Assembly: GCF_000818195.1 (NCBI RefSeq)
Contig: NZ_JTHL01000001.1
Span: forward strand, 8,124,590-8,159,043
Source: Streptomyces sp. 150FB
Lineage (GTDB): Bacteria > Actinomycetota > Actinomycetes > Streptomycetales > Streptomycetaceae
Direction: 5' to 3'
Length of the DNA stretch: 34,454 nt
Under the pieces are notes generated by a model. That model saw only the letters and a list, made by a program, of their open reading frames with translations. It ran no database searches and had not been told where the DNA came from. The first letter of the stretch is position 1. The number at the start of each line of letters is the position of its first letter. Below, in pieces: positions 8,058-16,528 of this stretch. Made by a program: the position numbers and the translations under genes.

Positions 8058-9473
8058 GTGCCGTCGATGCTCGATGCAGTCGTCGTGGGGGCGGGACCCA
8101 ACGGGCTGACCGCCGCCGTCGAACTGGCCAGGCGGGGATTCTCCGTTGCCGTCTTCGAGGCCAGGGACACCGTGGGCGGGGGTGCCAGGACCGAGGAGCT
8201 GACGCTCCCCGGCTTCCGCCACGACCCGTGTTCCGCCGTGCACCCGCTGGGTGCCGGGTCACCGGTCTTCGGGACGATGCCCCTCGCCCGGTACGGACTT
8301 GAGTGGCTGCACCCCGAACTCCCCATGGCCCATCCCTTCGACGACGGTACGGCAGCGGTGCTGTCCCGCTCGGTCGCCGAGACGGCGGCCTCGTTGGGAC
8401 CGCGCGACGCCGGTACGTACCGCCGTCTCGTCGCGCCCTTCCTCGGCAAGTGGGACACCCTCGCCAGGGACTTCATGTCGCTGCCGCCGGTCTCGCTGCC
8501 CCGCGACCCCGTCACGCTGGCCCGCTTCGGCCTCGCCGGGCTGCCGCCGTACACCTGGCTCATGCGCCGCTTCCGTGACGACCGCGCGCGGGCGCTGCTC
8601 GCCGGGGCCGTGGCCCACTCCATCGCCCCGCTGAGCGGGCCCGTCACCGGCGGCCTCGGCCTGATGTTCGCGCTCGCCGCGCACGCGGGCGGCTGGCCAC
8701 TGCCGCGCGGCGGCTCCCAGTCGATCTCCGACGCCCTCGCCGGCTACCTCGCCGACCTGGGCGGCGCGATCCACACCGGATACGAGGTCAAGCGCCTCGA
8801 CGACCTGCCGCCGGCCCGTGCGTACGTCTTCGACACCTCGCCGACCGCCCTCGCCAGGATCGCCGGACTCGGCAGGGCGTACGACGGATACCGCTACGGG
8901 GCGGGTGTCTTCAAGATCGATTACGCGCTCGACGGGCCCGTGCCCTGGACGGCGGACGAGCCCCGCAGGGCCGGCACCGTCCAGATCGGCCCCAGCAGCC
9001 GTGAGATCGGTGCCGCGCTGCGCCAGGCGTCGGGCGGCCAGGCACCGGCGACGCCCTTCCTGCTCACGGCGCAGCCCAGCCTGGTCGACGCGTCCAGGGC
9101 GCCCGAGGGCAAGCATGTGTTCTGGGCGTACGGGCATGTCCCGCACGCCTGGGACGGCGATCTGACCGAAGCGATCGAGCGGCAGATCGAGCGCTTCGCG
9201 CCCGGCTTCAGGGACCGGGTGCTGGCCAGGGCCACCGCGGGGCCGCCGGAGCTGGCGGCGCGCAACGCGAACTACGTGGGAGGGGACATCGCCTGCGGCT
9301 CCGTCGCCGGGCTCCGGCTGCTGCTGCGCCCCAAGCTGTCCCTCTCCCCGTACTCCACCCCGCACCCGGCCGTCTTCCTCTGCTCGTCGGCGACCCCGCC
9401 GGGCCCCGGGGTGCACGGCATGTCGGGGCACAACGCGGCGAAGGCGGTCTGGCGGCGGCTGCGGGCGAACTGA
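8058..9473 (+). CDS. FAD-dependent oxidoreductase, phytoene-desaturase/PYROXD2-like
   Basis: 471 residues. The N-terminus is a dinucleotide-binding fold: VVVGAGPNG (Gly11-x-Gly13-x-x-Gly16), an acidic residue at the end of beta-2 (VFEAR), then [18 protein letters not shown]. The C-terminus has the second FAD contact [16 protein letters not shown]. This is the layout of the CrtI/phytoene desaturase and amine oxidase superfamily. No carotenoid genes are nearby, so it is best called an NAD(P)/FAD-dependent oxidoreductase of unknown substrate. The GTG start at 8058 is supported by GAAGGAG 7 nt upstream (8044-8050). It converges on the sugar permease gene 60 bp away. Confidence 0.85.
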   Translation: MPSMLDAVVVGAGPNGLTAAVELARRGFSVAVFEARDTVGGGARTEELTLPGFRHDPCSAVHPLGAGSPVFGTMPLARYGLEWLHPELPMAHPFDDGTAAVLSRSVAETAASLGPRDAGTYRRLVAPFLGKWDTLARDFMSLPPVSLPRDPVTLARFGLAGLPPYTWLMRRFRDDRARALLAGAVAHSIAPLSGPVTGGLGLMFALAAHAGGWPLPRGGSQSISDALAGYLADLGGAIHTGYEVKRLDDLPPARAYVFDTSPTALARIAGLGRAYDGYRYGAGVFKIDYALDGPVPWTADEPRRAGTVQIGPSSREIGAALRQASGGQAPATPFLLTAQPSLVDASRAPEGKHVFWAYGHVPHAWDGDLTEAIERQIERFAPGFRDRVLARATAGPPELAARNANYVGGDIACGSVAGLRLLLRPKLSLSPYSTPHPAVFLCSSATPPGPGVHGMSGHNAAKAVWRRLRAN

Positions 9474-9533
9474 CGGGCGCTCAGGTCCGTACCCGGTCTG
9501 CCACCCGCTCCGCCGCCCGGTCCGTACCGCTGG

Positions 9534-10445
9534 TCACTGCTTGACCGCTCCCGAGTTGGCGCTGCGCACGAAGTGCCGCTGGAAGACGAAGAAGAGCGCG
9601 GCGACGGGGATGGTCGCGAGCAGCGCCGCCGTCAGCTTGAGCGGATACTGCGTGCCCGCGCTCAGGCTGCCGGAGACGAAGTGGGCCAGCCCGGTGGTGA
9701 GCGTCTCGTACTGCGGGGACTGGGTGGCCACCAGGAAGTGCGTGAACTCGTTCCAGGACCCCTGGAAGGAGAGGATGGTCAGGGTGATCAGGGCGGGCCT
9801 GGCCATCGGCAGCACGACGGACCAGAAGGTACGGAAGACACCCGCGCCGTCGATGCGCGCGGCCTCCTCCACCTCCCTGGGGACCGAGACGAAGAACTGC
9901 CGCATGATGAACACGCCCGCCGCGTCCACCAGCAGCGGGATGATCATGCCGGCGTAGCTGTCGAAGAGCCCGAGCTGGTTGAGGACGAGGAACTTCGGGA
10001 TCAGCAGCACCACGCCCGGCACGGCCATCACGGTGAGCAGACCGTTGAAGAGCAGATTGCGGCCCCGGAAGTCGAGGCGCGCCAGCGCGTAGCCGGCCAG
10101 CGAGTCGAAGAAGACGCGGCCGGCGGTGATGAAGACCGTGACCAGGACCGAGTTCGCGAGCCAGCGGGTGAAGGGCACCGAGTCGTCCATGGAACCGAGT
10201 CCGAACAGCCGCCGGTAGGAGTCCAGCGAGAACGGGTTCGGCAGCAGGGACAGCGGGTGGGCTGCGGCGTCCGGGTCGGTCTTGAAGGAGGTGACGATCT
10301 GGATGACGAACGGCAGTACGTACAGCAGGCCGACCGCGGCGAGCACGACGTAGAGGATGGTGAGCTGCAAGCGGCGTCCGGTCCTGTGCCGGGCGGCCGT
10401 GCCGGTGCCGGAGCCCCGGGTGTGCGTGGGGGTGTGCGTGGTCAT
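9534..10445 (-). CDS. Carbohydrate ABC transporter permease (MalG/MsmG type)
   Basis: 303 residues with about six membrane helices, the first at LTILYVVLAAVGLLYVLPFVI. The cytoplasmic EAA loop, EVEEAARIDGAGVFRTFWSVVLPMARPAL, contacts the ATPase. It forms the membrane channel with the neighbouring MalF-type permease and receives sugar from the lipoprotein at 11770-13008. The start ATG at 10445 overlaps the stop of the upstream permease by 4 bp (ATGA), which indicates translational coupling. There is a Thr/His-rich N-terminal tail (TTHTPTHTRG). No ATPase gene is present; in Streptomyces the shared ATPase MsiK usually serves such importers. Confidence 0.92.
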   Translation of the reverse strand: MTTHTPTHTRGSGTGTAARHRTGRRLQLTILYVVLAAVGLLYVLPFVIQIVTSFKTDPDAAAHPLSLLPNPFSLDSYRRLFGLGSMDDSVPFTRWLANSVLVTVFITAGRVFFDSLAGYALARLDFRGRNLLFNGLLTVMAVPGVVLLIPKFLVLNQLGLFDSYAGMIIPLLVDAAGVFIMRQFFVSVPREVEEAARIDGAGVFRTFWSVVLPMARPALITLTILSFQGSWNEFTHFLVATQSPQYETLTTGLAHFVSGSLSAGTQYPLKLTAALLATIPVAALFFVFQRHFVRSANSGAVKQ

Positions 10446-11659
10446 GACGTCCTCCTGCGGAGCGACCGGACGAGCCGGGCCGGTTTGTCGCGGTCGCGCA
10501 GCAGCACCCGCTGGACCAGGGTCATCACCACGATGATCGCCAGCAGGATGAAGGCGATCGCCGCGGCCCTGCCGTACGAGGAGTCCTGGAAGCCGGCGGT
10601 GTACGACAGGAAGGCCGGGGTGAGCGTGGTGTTGGCGGGGGCGCCCTGGCTCATCACGTAGACGGCGTCGAACACCTGCCAGGACCCGATGAGCCCGAGG
10701 GTCAGGACGAGGAACAGCACCGGCCTGATGGCGGGCAGGGTGACATGCCGGAACGACTGCCAGCGGCCGGCGCCGTCCAGGGTGGCGGCCTCCTCCAGCT
10801 CGACTGGCACGTCCTGGAGGGCGGCGAGGAAGATCAGCATGTAGGTGCCCGACGTGGTCCACACGGCCAGCAGGATGATCGTGCACATCGCGATGGACGG
10901 GCCGGAGAGCCAGTCCCACCAGGACAGTCCGAGGAAGCCGTGCGAGGCCAGCGCGCCCACGGGCCGGTCGGGGTCGACGATGCCGACGGCGCCCAGGATC
11001 GTCCAGACGAGGCCGTGCGCGTCGGTGAACCACTTGGGCCCCTTGAGACCGACCCACTTCAGCAGGGCGTTGACCGCGCCGCTGCCCTGGAAGAGGAAGA
11101 GGAAGACGGTGGAGATGGCGATGGAGCTGGTGACCGAGGGGAAGTAGAAGATGGTCCGCAGCAGCCCCTTGCCCTTGACCCGGCGGCTGTTGACGGCGGT
11201 GGCCAGCGCCAGGGACAGCACGGTCTGGAGCGGCACGACCAGCAGCACGTAGTACAGGTTGTTGCGTACGGAGGTCATGAACTGCGTGCGGTCGAGGCCG
11301 TCCTTGGTCAGTACGTCCGCGTAGTTGCGCACGCCCACGAAGTCGGCCGCCGAGGTGAAGGGGTTGGACTGGCCGTTCCAGTTCAGCAGGCTGACCCAGA
11401 GGGCCATGCCTATGGGCACCAGCAGGAACAGTCCGAGGACGACCACCATCGGGCTGACGAAGAGCCAGCCCCAGAGGCCCTGCCGGCCCTTGATACCGGA
11501 CCTGCGGGACCTGCCGAACCCGCCGGGCTTACCGGTCCCGCCCGGCCCGCGCCGCCCGGGAGCGTCACGGGGGCCGGGGAGCCCGTCACCGCCCCCACCG
11601 TCCCCGCCGGCCGGTGCCACGGTCGGCGCGGCGCCGCTGCCGCTGCCGTACTGGCTCAT
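10442..11659 (-). CDS. Carbohydrate ABC transporter permease (MalF/UgpA type)
   Basis: About 405 residues. A Gly/Pro/Arg-rich cytoplasmic N-terminal tail of some 65 residues is followed by a helix (GWLFVSPMVVVLGLFLLVPIGMALWV), further membrane spans, and the EAA loop ELEEAATLDGAGRWQSFRHVTLPAIRPVL. The extra segment between the second and third spans (FTDAHGLVWTILGAVG to GLSWWDWLSG) is typical of MalF-type partners. ATG 11659 with AAGGAA 8 nt upstream is preferred over a GTG at 11665. Its stop overlaps the next permease by 4 bp. It follows the binding-protein gene after a 110-bp gap that contains a strong hairpin. Confidence 0.92.
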   Translation of the reverse strand: MSQYGSGSGAAPTVAPAGGDGGGGDGLPGPRDAPGRRGPGGTGKPGGFGRSRRSGIKGRQGLWGWLFVSPMVVVLGLFLLVPIGMALWVSLLNWNGQSNPFTSAADFVGVRNYADVLTKDGLDRTQFMTSVRNNLYYVLLVVPLQTVLSLALATAVNSRRVKGKGLLRTIFYFPSVTSSIAISTVFLFLFQGSGAVNALLKWVGLKGPKWFTDAHGLVWTILGAVGIVDPDRPVGALASHGFLGLSWWDWLSGPSIAMCTIILLAVWTTSGTYMLIFLAALQDVPVELEEAATLDGAGRWQSFRHVTLPAIRPVLFLVLTLGLIGSWQVFDAVYVMSQGAPANTTLTPAFLSYTAGFQDSSYGRAAAIAFILLAIIVVMTLVQRVLLRDRDKPARLVRSLRRRTS

Positions 11660-11696
11660 GTCCACTTTCCTTCTCTCCTCTTCGCTTCCTCCCCCG

Positions 11697-11728
11697 CGCC
11701 CGCCGGTCCCCGGGGGCCCCGGCGGGCG
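11697..11728 (-). terminator. Intercistronic hairpin between binding-protein and permease genes
   Basis: CGCCCGCCGG (11697-11706) and CCGGCGGGCG (11719-11728) form a perfect 10-bp GC stem; the 12-nt loop is itself self-complementary (CCCC/GGGG). It sits 41 nt after the binding-protein stop, inside the operon, so it is more likely an attenuating or mRNA-stabilising element than a full terminator. Confidence 0.6.
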
Positions 11729-11769
11729 TTCGTACGGTGAGCGCGCCGCTCGCTGTCGCGGTGGCGCGG

Positions 11770-13008
11770 TCAGTTACCGCCGGCAAGCACCTGCTCGCCG
11801 TTGCGTTGCAGGTCGGACAGGATCTTCTGGGGATCGGCCGTCGCGAGACCGGCCAGGTCGCTGTCGAACTGCGTCAGCACCTTGGTGAATCCGGGAAGGG
11901 TCACAGGGCCCTGGGCGAAGGTGGTCCCGTCGGCGAACACCTTGTCCTGCGGGGCCTCCTTCTCGAAGGTGGCCAGCGCGCTGGTCCTGGACGGCAGGAC
12001 CCCGTAGGCCTTCGCGAAGGTCACCTGCTGCTCGGCCGCTGTGAACGCCTCGACCAGCGAGAGCGCCGCCTCGTGGTGGGCGCTCTTGTTGGCTATGCCC
12101 CAGCAGGTGCTGAACGACAGGGTGCCCTTGCCGGCCGGGCCCTGCGGCAGCGGTACGACCTTGTAGCCGACCTTCGGGTAGTCCGTGGACATCGCGCCGG
12201 TCAGCCAGTTGCCCTCGATGGTCATGGCGGCCTTGCCCGTGCCGAGCGCCTCGCCGCCCCAGCCGGTGTCGACCTGCTTCGGGAACTTGAGCACGCCCGC
12301 CTTGAGGAGCTTCTTCACATAGGTGAGCGCCTTGACGTTGGCGGCGCTGTCCGCCGTCACCTTGCTCTGGTCGGCGTTGGTGACCCAGCCGCCGGCCTGC
12401 CGCATGAAGGCGCCGAGTTCGTTGTACGAGCTGTCCACGACCAGGCCGCTGACCTTGCCCTTGGTCAGCTTGGTGGCGGTCTTCTCCAGGTCGTCCCACG
12501 ACGTGGGGTAGTCGGCCTCGGTGAGTCCGGCCTTCTTCCACATGTCGGTGTTGATCGCCAGCGCCAGGGTGGAGCTGTCCTTGGGCGCGCAGACGAACTT
12601 GCCGTTGTAGCTGAAGGATTCGCGCAGGGCGGGGGAGAAGTCGGCCTTCGACGGGAGCTTGTCGCCGTACGCGTAGAGCGAGTTGCCCTTGGCGTAGTTG
12701 GCGAAGACCGAGGAGCCGACGTAGAAGACGTCCGGCGGCTTGCCGCCCGCCAGCGCCTGCCCGAGCTGCTGGTCGATGTTCTGCGCGGGAGTCACCGTCA
12801 CGGTGTTGCCGGTCTTCTTCTCCCAGGCACTGGCCGCCGCCTTCACGGCGTTGGTCTCGGCGTCACCGGAGGACCCGATCATCACGGTGAGGTGCTGCTT
12901 GCCGGTGCTCTCCTGCTTCGCGCTGCTGTCACTGCCGAATCCGGAGGAACACCCGGCAAGCAGGAACACACCGCACACGGCGGCAGTCGCGGCTCTGCGT
13001 ACTGTCAT
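11770..13008 (-). CDS. Sugar-binding lipoprotein of an ABC importer (extracellular solute-binding protein family 1)
   Basis: 412 residues. The N-terminus is a lipoprotein signal peptide: basic MTVRR, a hydrophobic core, then the lipobox LLAGC with lipidated Cys20, followed by a Ser-rich linker. The mature part has the family-1 periplasmic-binding-protein layout (HLTVMIGSSGDAETNAVKAAASAWEKKTGNTVTV, then KPPDVFYVGSS, later AMTIEGNWLTGAM and GVLPSRTSAL). It is anchored outside the membrane and delivers an oligosaccharide to the two downstream permeases. It begins 20 bp after the regulator's stop, so the two are probably co-transcribed. The ligand cannot be determined from sequence; the neighbouring glycosidase and esterase suggest an acetylated plant or microbial oligosaccharide. 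Confidence 0.92.
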   Translation of the reverse strand: MTVRRAATAAVCGVFLLAGCSSGFGSDSSAKQESTGKQHLTVMIGSSGDAETNAVKAAASAWEKKTGNTVTVTPAQNIDQQLGQALAGGKPPDVFYVGSSVFANYAKGNSLYAYGDKLPSKADFSPALRESFSYNGKFVCAPKDSSTLALAINTDMWKKAGLTEADYPTSWDDLEKTATKLTKGKVSGLVVDSSYNELGAFMRQAGGWVTNADQSKVTADSAANVKALTYVKKLLKAGVLKFPKQVDTGWGGEALGTGKAAMTIEGNWLTGAMSTDYPKVGYKVVPLPQGPAGKGTLSFSTCWGIANKSAHHEAALSLVEAFTAAEQQVTFAKAYGVLPSRTSALATFEKEAPQDKVFADGTTFAQGPVTLPGFTKVLTQFDSDLAGLATADPQKILSDLQRNGEQVLAGGN

Positions 13009-13028
13009 CTTCTTCCACTCTCCAGGGC

Positions 13029-14132
13029 TTACAACGCCCGCGGTGTGTCCGCGGGTGCTCGATCAGGGACGGGCCTGCCGTCGGGGGCGAGTACGGTGGC
13101 CGAGCTCTCCCGCACGATCAGTTCGGGCGTCAGCAGCACCCGTTCCGGTGCGGCGTCGGGGTTCTTTATGCGGGACATGAGCAGCCGGGTGCATGCCCTG
13201 CCGACCTCCTCCAGCGGCTGGTGCACACTGCTGAGGCTCGGCGAGAGCAGGGCGGCGGCGAGGGAGTCGTCGAAGCCGGTCACAGCGACATCGGTGCCCG
13301 GGCTCAGACCGCTGTCCCGCAGCGCCCGGTAGCAGCCGAGTGCCAGTGTGTCGCTGGCCGCCACCACGGCTGTCACGCGTGACAGCACCTTGCCGACGGC
13401 GTCCCGCGCCGCGTCCACCTCGTTCAGGCTCGACACCCGCAGGTCGCGTACGGGCAGACCGTGCCGCCTCATCGCCTCCCGCCAGCCGCGGGCCCGGTCG
13501 TCACCCGACCCCGAGCCGCGCGGCCAGCCGAGAAAGGCGATCTTGCGGTGGCCGGCGGCGACCAGGTGGTCCACGGCGGCGGCGGTCCCGTGCGCGCCGT
13601 CCACATCGACCCAGTCACCGGTCTCGCGCGCCGACCAGGACCGGCCGAACGCCACGTACGGTACGCCGTGTTTCTGCAGCCAGGCCGGTCTGGGGTCGCC
13701 CCGGTAGGTGTTGCTCAGCACGAACGCGTCGACCGAGTGCTCCCGCAGTAATTCGTCGTACCGGTCGGCCTCGTCCTCGACGCCGACCGGCGCCGCGAAC
13801 AGCAGGACGCGGTAGCCCGCCTGGTCGGCGGAGTCGGACAGCGCGTGCAGGAAACCGTCCAGCACGGTGGTCGACAGCCCGCTCCTGGCGGGCTGGACGC
13901 CGTACCCGATGAGCCGGCTGGAGCGGGTACGCAGGGAGCGGGCCGCCTGGTGGGGCCGGTAGTCCAGCTCCGCGACCGCCTCCCGAACGCGCTCCAGGGT
14001 CCTGGGCGCGAGCAGGTCCGGCGAGTTCAGCGCGTTCGACACCGTCTGCGTGGACACTCCGGCGCGCTGCGCGACCATGGCGAGCGTGACCGGTCCGTCC
14101 TTGCGTCCGCCTGGCGGGGTCGTACGTGCCAC
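13029..14132 (-). CDS. LacI-family transcriptional regulator containing a TTA codon
   Basis: 367 residues from the GTG at 14132, which has a perfect GGAGG 6 nt upstream. The N-terminal helix-turn-helix and hinge are typical (VTLAMVAQRAGVSTQTVSNALNSP, then LDYRPHQAARSLRTRSSRLIGY). A periplasmic-binding-protein-like ligand domain follows (IAFLGWPRGSGSGDDRARGWREAM, VVAASDTLALGCYRAL, VAVTGFDDSLAAALLSPSLSSVHQP). It should repress the sugar uptake operon, of which it is the first gene, and the divergent glycosidase unit until a sugar is bound. Codon 128 (13751-13749, Leu in YDELLREH) is TTA, the only in-frame TTA I found in any gene of this window. It implies dependence on the bldA tRNA. The stop is TAA, also unusual here. 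Confidence 0.93.
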   Translation of the reverse strand: MARTTPPGGRKDGPVTLAMVAQRAGVSTQTVSNALNSPDLLAPRTLERVREAVAELDYRPHQAARSLRTRSSRLIGYGVQPARSGLSTTVLDGFLHALSDSADQAGYRVLLFAAPVGVEDEADRYDELLREHSVDAFVLSNTYRGDPRPAWLQKHGVPYVAFGRSWSARETGDWVDVDGAHGTAAAVDHLVAAGHRKIAFLGWPRGSGSGDDRARGWREAMRRHGLPVRDLRVSSLNEVDAARDAVGKVLSRVTAVVAASDTLALGCYRALRDSGLSPGTDVAVTGFDDSLAAALLSPSLSSVHQPLEEVGRACTRLLMSRIKNPDAAPERVLLTPELIVRESSATVLAPDGRPVPDRAPADTPRAL

Positions 14133-14184
14133 CGAGGGCCTCCGAGGTTCCGTGCACGGCACCGGCCGAAATGCGGCGCCGCAT

Positions 14185-14214
14185 CTGCAATGGATCGATA
14201 AAACTCTCTTTAAT
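14185..14214 (+). promoter_or_regulatory. Weak candidate promoter of the glycosidase gene
   Basis: CTGCAA (14185-14190), an 18-nt spacer and TTTAAT (14209-14214) make a weak -35/-10 pair. Operator O2 lies directly after the -35, mirroring the arrangement at the regulator promoter. The hexamer match is poor, so this is tentative. Confidence 0.25.
14190..14200. promoter_or_regulatory. Second LacI-type operator-like site O2
   Basis: ATGGATCGATA shares GGATCGAT with O1. Its centre (14196.5) is 52 bp from that of O1 (14248.5), about five helical turns, so both sites face the same side of the DNA. A separate inverted repeat, TGCCA-GCT-TGGCA, sits between them at 14214-14226. Confidence 0.55.
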
Positions 14215-14238
14215 GCCAGCTTGGCAAGGGCTAAGGTG

Positions 14239-14267
14239 ATTTTGGATCGATCCAATCCGTCGATCAA
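14239..14267 (-). promoter_or_regulatory. Candidate promoter of the LacI regulator/transport operon
   Basis: On the minus strand TTGATC (14267-14262) and CAAAAT (14244-14239) are separated by exactly 17 nt. The palindromic operator (14242-14255) covers the -10 and part of the spacer, as expected for an autoregulated LacI-type promoter. Motif inspection only. Confidence 0.45.
14242..14255. promoter_or_regulatory. LacI-type operator O1, perfect 14-bp palindrome
   Basis: TTGGATCGATCCAA reads identically on both strands and has the central CpG typical of LacI-family operators. It lies in the AT-richer divergent promoter between the regulator and the glycosidase gene. Confidence 0.7.
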
Positions 14268-14322
14268 GAAACCGATCACGCACTGATCCCAGCCACCATC
14301 CGCACGACGAGAGGCCCACACT

Positions 14323-16476
14323 GTGAACACGGTCGTCCAGGGGCAGCACGCCGGTGACCAGCCGGCGGCCGGCCCCGGCACCGGGGGACTCCAGCCCTTC
14401 CTGCATGACACCTGCACCACGGTCTACGCCCCGAGCCTGGCGCTCTCACGCCCGGACGGGGACATCGCCGCAGGGGCCGACGGCTTCTACCACGCGGACC
14501 GCCGGATGCTCTCCGCGCTCACGTTCCACGTACGGGACGTCCCGCTGGCACCGGTCAGCCGCACCCTCCAGGCCGCCGACAGGACCGCCTTCCGCGCGGT
14601 CCTGCGCGGCGTCGGCGAGGACACCGCCGACCCGGCCGTCACACTGCGCCGCACCCGCTCGCTCACCCCCGGTGTGCTGCGCGAGGAGCTGGAGATCACC
14701 AATGCGGGACACCAGAGGGTGCGGCTCGAAGCGGTGCTCACCGCACGGGCCGACCTCACCGGAATGAACGACGTCAAGCAGGGCCGCTCGCGTCCCGCGC
14801 TGCCCGCGCGCGCCGAGGACGGCGGCCTGGCCTGGACCGACGGCGACGTGAGCGTACGGCTGCGCCCGGCCGCCGGCTCCGCCGCCTCCGGAACCCCGCA
14901 CGCCGACGCGGCCGACGGCACCCTGCGCTACGACGTGGACCTGCCGGCCGGCTCCACCTGGCGCGCCGCCGTCGAATGCGTCGTCAGCGGCAGCGAACCC
15001 GACCTGTTCCCGGCCGTCGCACCCGAAGCCGTCCCCTGGTCGACGCCCCGCCTGCGCTCCGCCGACCGCCGCCTCGACCGGCTGCTGCGCCGCGCGGTCG
15101 GCGACCTCGAACGGCTGCTGCTGTCCGACCCGGGCAGCGACCCGAAGGGACCCGACGACCTGTTCCTGGCCGCCGGATCACCGTGGTTCCTCACTCTGTT
15201 CGGCAGGGACGCGCTGTGGAGCGCCCGTATGCTGCTGCCGCTCGGCACCGAGCTGGCCGCAGGGACCCTGCGTACGCTCGCCCGCCGCCAGGGCACCCGT
15301 GTCGACCCGGAGACCGAGGAGCAGCCGGGGAAGATCCTCCACGAGGTACGCCGTGCGGCCCGCGGGCCGCACGAGAGCACCGCGCTTCCGCCGGTCTACT
15401 ACGGCACCGTCGACGCCACCCCGCTCTGGGTGATCCTGCTGCACGACGCCTGGCGCTGGGGCATGGACACCGGGGAGGTCGCCGAACTCCTGCCGCACGC
15501 CGAAGCCGCCCTCGACTGGCTCGCCACCTACGGCGACGCCGACGGCGACGGCCTCCTCGAATACATCGACACCACCGGACGCGGCCTCGCCAACCAGGGC
15601 TGGAAGGACTCCGGCGACTCCATCCGCTGGCGCGACGGTCGGCTCGCCAAGGCACCGATAGCGCTGTGCGAGGTTCAGGCGTACGGCTACGAGGCCGCCA
15701 TGGCCGGTGCCGCACTGCTGCGCGCCTTCGGGCGGCCCGGCGCCGAGCGCTGGGAGGAGTGGGCCGGCCGGCTGCGCCGCCGCTTCAGGGAGAGCTTCTG
15801 GACGCGGGACGAGCGGGGCCCGTACCCGGCCGTGGCCCTCGACGCCGACAAACGGCCGGTCGACTCCGTCACCTCCGGCTTCGGCCACCTGCTCGGCACC
15901 GGTCTCCTCGACCCGGACGAGAGCGCCCTGCTCGCCGCCCGGATCGCCGGACCCGAACTCGACTCCGGCTTCGGACTGCGCACCCTGAGCACCGACTCCA
16001 CCGGCTTCAACCCGCTGGGCTACCACATCGGTTCGATCTGGCCGCACGACACCGCCATCGCCGTCCACGGTCTGGTGAGGGCCGGATTCCCGCAGGAGGC
16101 CGCCTCGCTCGCCGAGGGGCTGATCGCCGCCTCGGAGACCTTCGAGGGCCGGCTGCCCGAACTGTTCGCCGGACACGGCTCAGGACAGGACGCCGACCCC
16201 GCGCCCTACCCCGCCGCCTGCCGCCCGCAGGCGTGGTCCGCCGCCTCCGCCGTCCTGCTGCTGTCGGCCGCCCTCGGCCTGGAGGCCGACGTACCCGGCG
16301 GCACACTGAGCCTGTCCCCGCTCGCCGCGGGCTCCATCGGTCCGCTGGAGCTGACCGGACTCCGGGCCGCGGGCGCTCCGCTGGCCGTACGGCTCGACGC
16401 CACCGGCCGGGCCGGCGTCGAAGCGCCGGACAGCCTCACCGTCCGGGGCGCCGACCGTACCGGCGACCCTGCCTGA
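14323..16476 (+). CDS. Glycogen-debranching-like six-hairpin glycosidase (GDE N-terminal bis domain plus amylo-alpha-1,6-glucosidase-like domain)
   Basis: 717 residues, no signal peptide, so cytoplasmic. The N-terminal third (about 20-215) is a beta-sandwich of the GDE_N_bis type, with GFYHADRRMLSALTFHV and LTRARSLTPG-like strands ahead of ITNAGHQRVRLEAVL. The remainder is an (alpha/alpha)6 barrel with GSPWFLTLFGRDALWSARM, GWKDSGDSIRW (427-436, carrying acidic candidates Asp429 and Asp432), CEVQAYGYEA and GYHIGSIWPHDTAIA. Relatives are annotated as amylo-alpha-1,6-glucosidase, but their true substrates are mostly unknown. GTG 14323 with GAGAGG 8 nt upstream is the start. It is the first gene of the divergent unit and faces the LacI-controlled importer, so it probably cleaves the imported oligosaccharide. 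Confidence 0.87.
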   Translation: MNTVVQGQHAGDQPAAGPGTGGLQPFLHDTCTTVYAPSLALSRPDGDIAAGADGFYHADRRMLSALTFHVRDVPLAPVSRTLQAADRTAFRAVLRGVGEDTADPAVTLRRTRSLTPGVLREELEITNAGHQRVRLEAVLTARADLTGMNDVKQGRSRPALPARAEDGGLAWTDGDVSVRLRPAAGSAASGTPHADAADGTLRYDVDLPAGSTWRAAVECVVSGSEPDLFPAVAPEAVPWSTPRLRSADRRLDRLLRRAVGDLERLLLSDPGSDPKGPDDLFLAAGSPWFLTLFGRDALWSARMLLPLGTELAAGTLRTLARRQGTRVDPETEEQPGKILHEVRRAARGPHESTALPPVYYGTVDATPLWVILLHDAWRWGMDTGEVAELLPHAEAALDWLATYGDADGDGLLEYIDTTGRGLANQGWKDSGDSIRWRDGRLAKAPIALCEVQAYGYEAAMAGAALLRAFGRPGAERWEEWAGRLRRRFRESFWTRDERGPYPAVALDADKRPVDSVTSGFGHLLGTGLLDPDESALLAARIAGPELDSGFGLRTLSTDSTGFNPLGYHIGSIWPHDTAIAVHGLVRAGFPQEAASLAEGLIAASETFEGRLPELFAGHGSGQDADPAPYPAACRPQAWSAASAVLLLSAALGLEADVPGGTLSLSPLAAGSIGPLELTGLRAAGAPLAVRLDATGRAGVEAPDSLTVRGADRTGDPA

Positions 16477-16528
16477 CCCCGCCCGCCACCCGGCATCACC
16501 AGGCACCACCGAGAGACGAGAACCCCTC

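Noticed and set aside
9484..9528. 10-bp direct repeat GGTCCGTACC between the FAD oxidoreductase and permease genes
   Set aside because: Short, GC-rich, with no paired hairpin or known function; could easily be chance.
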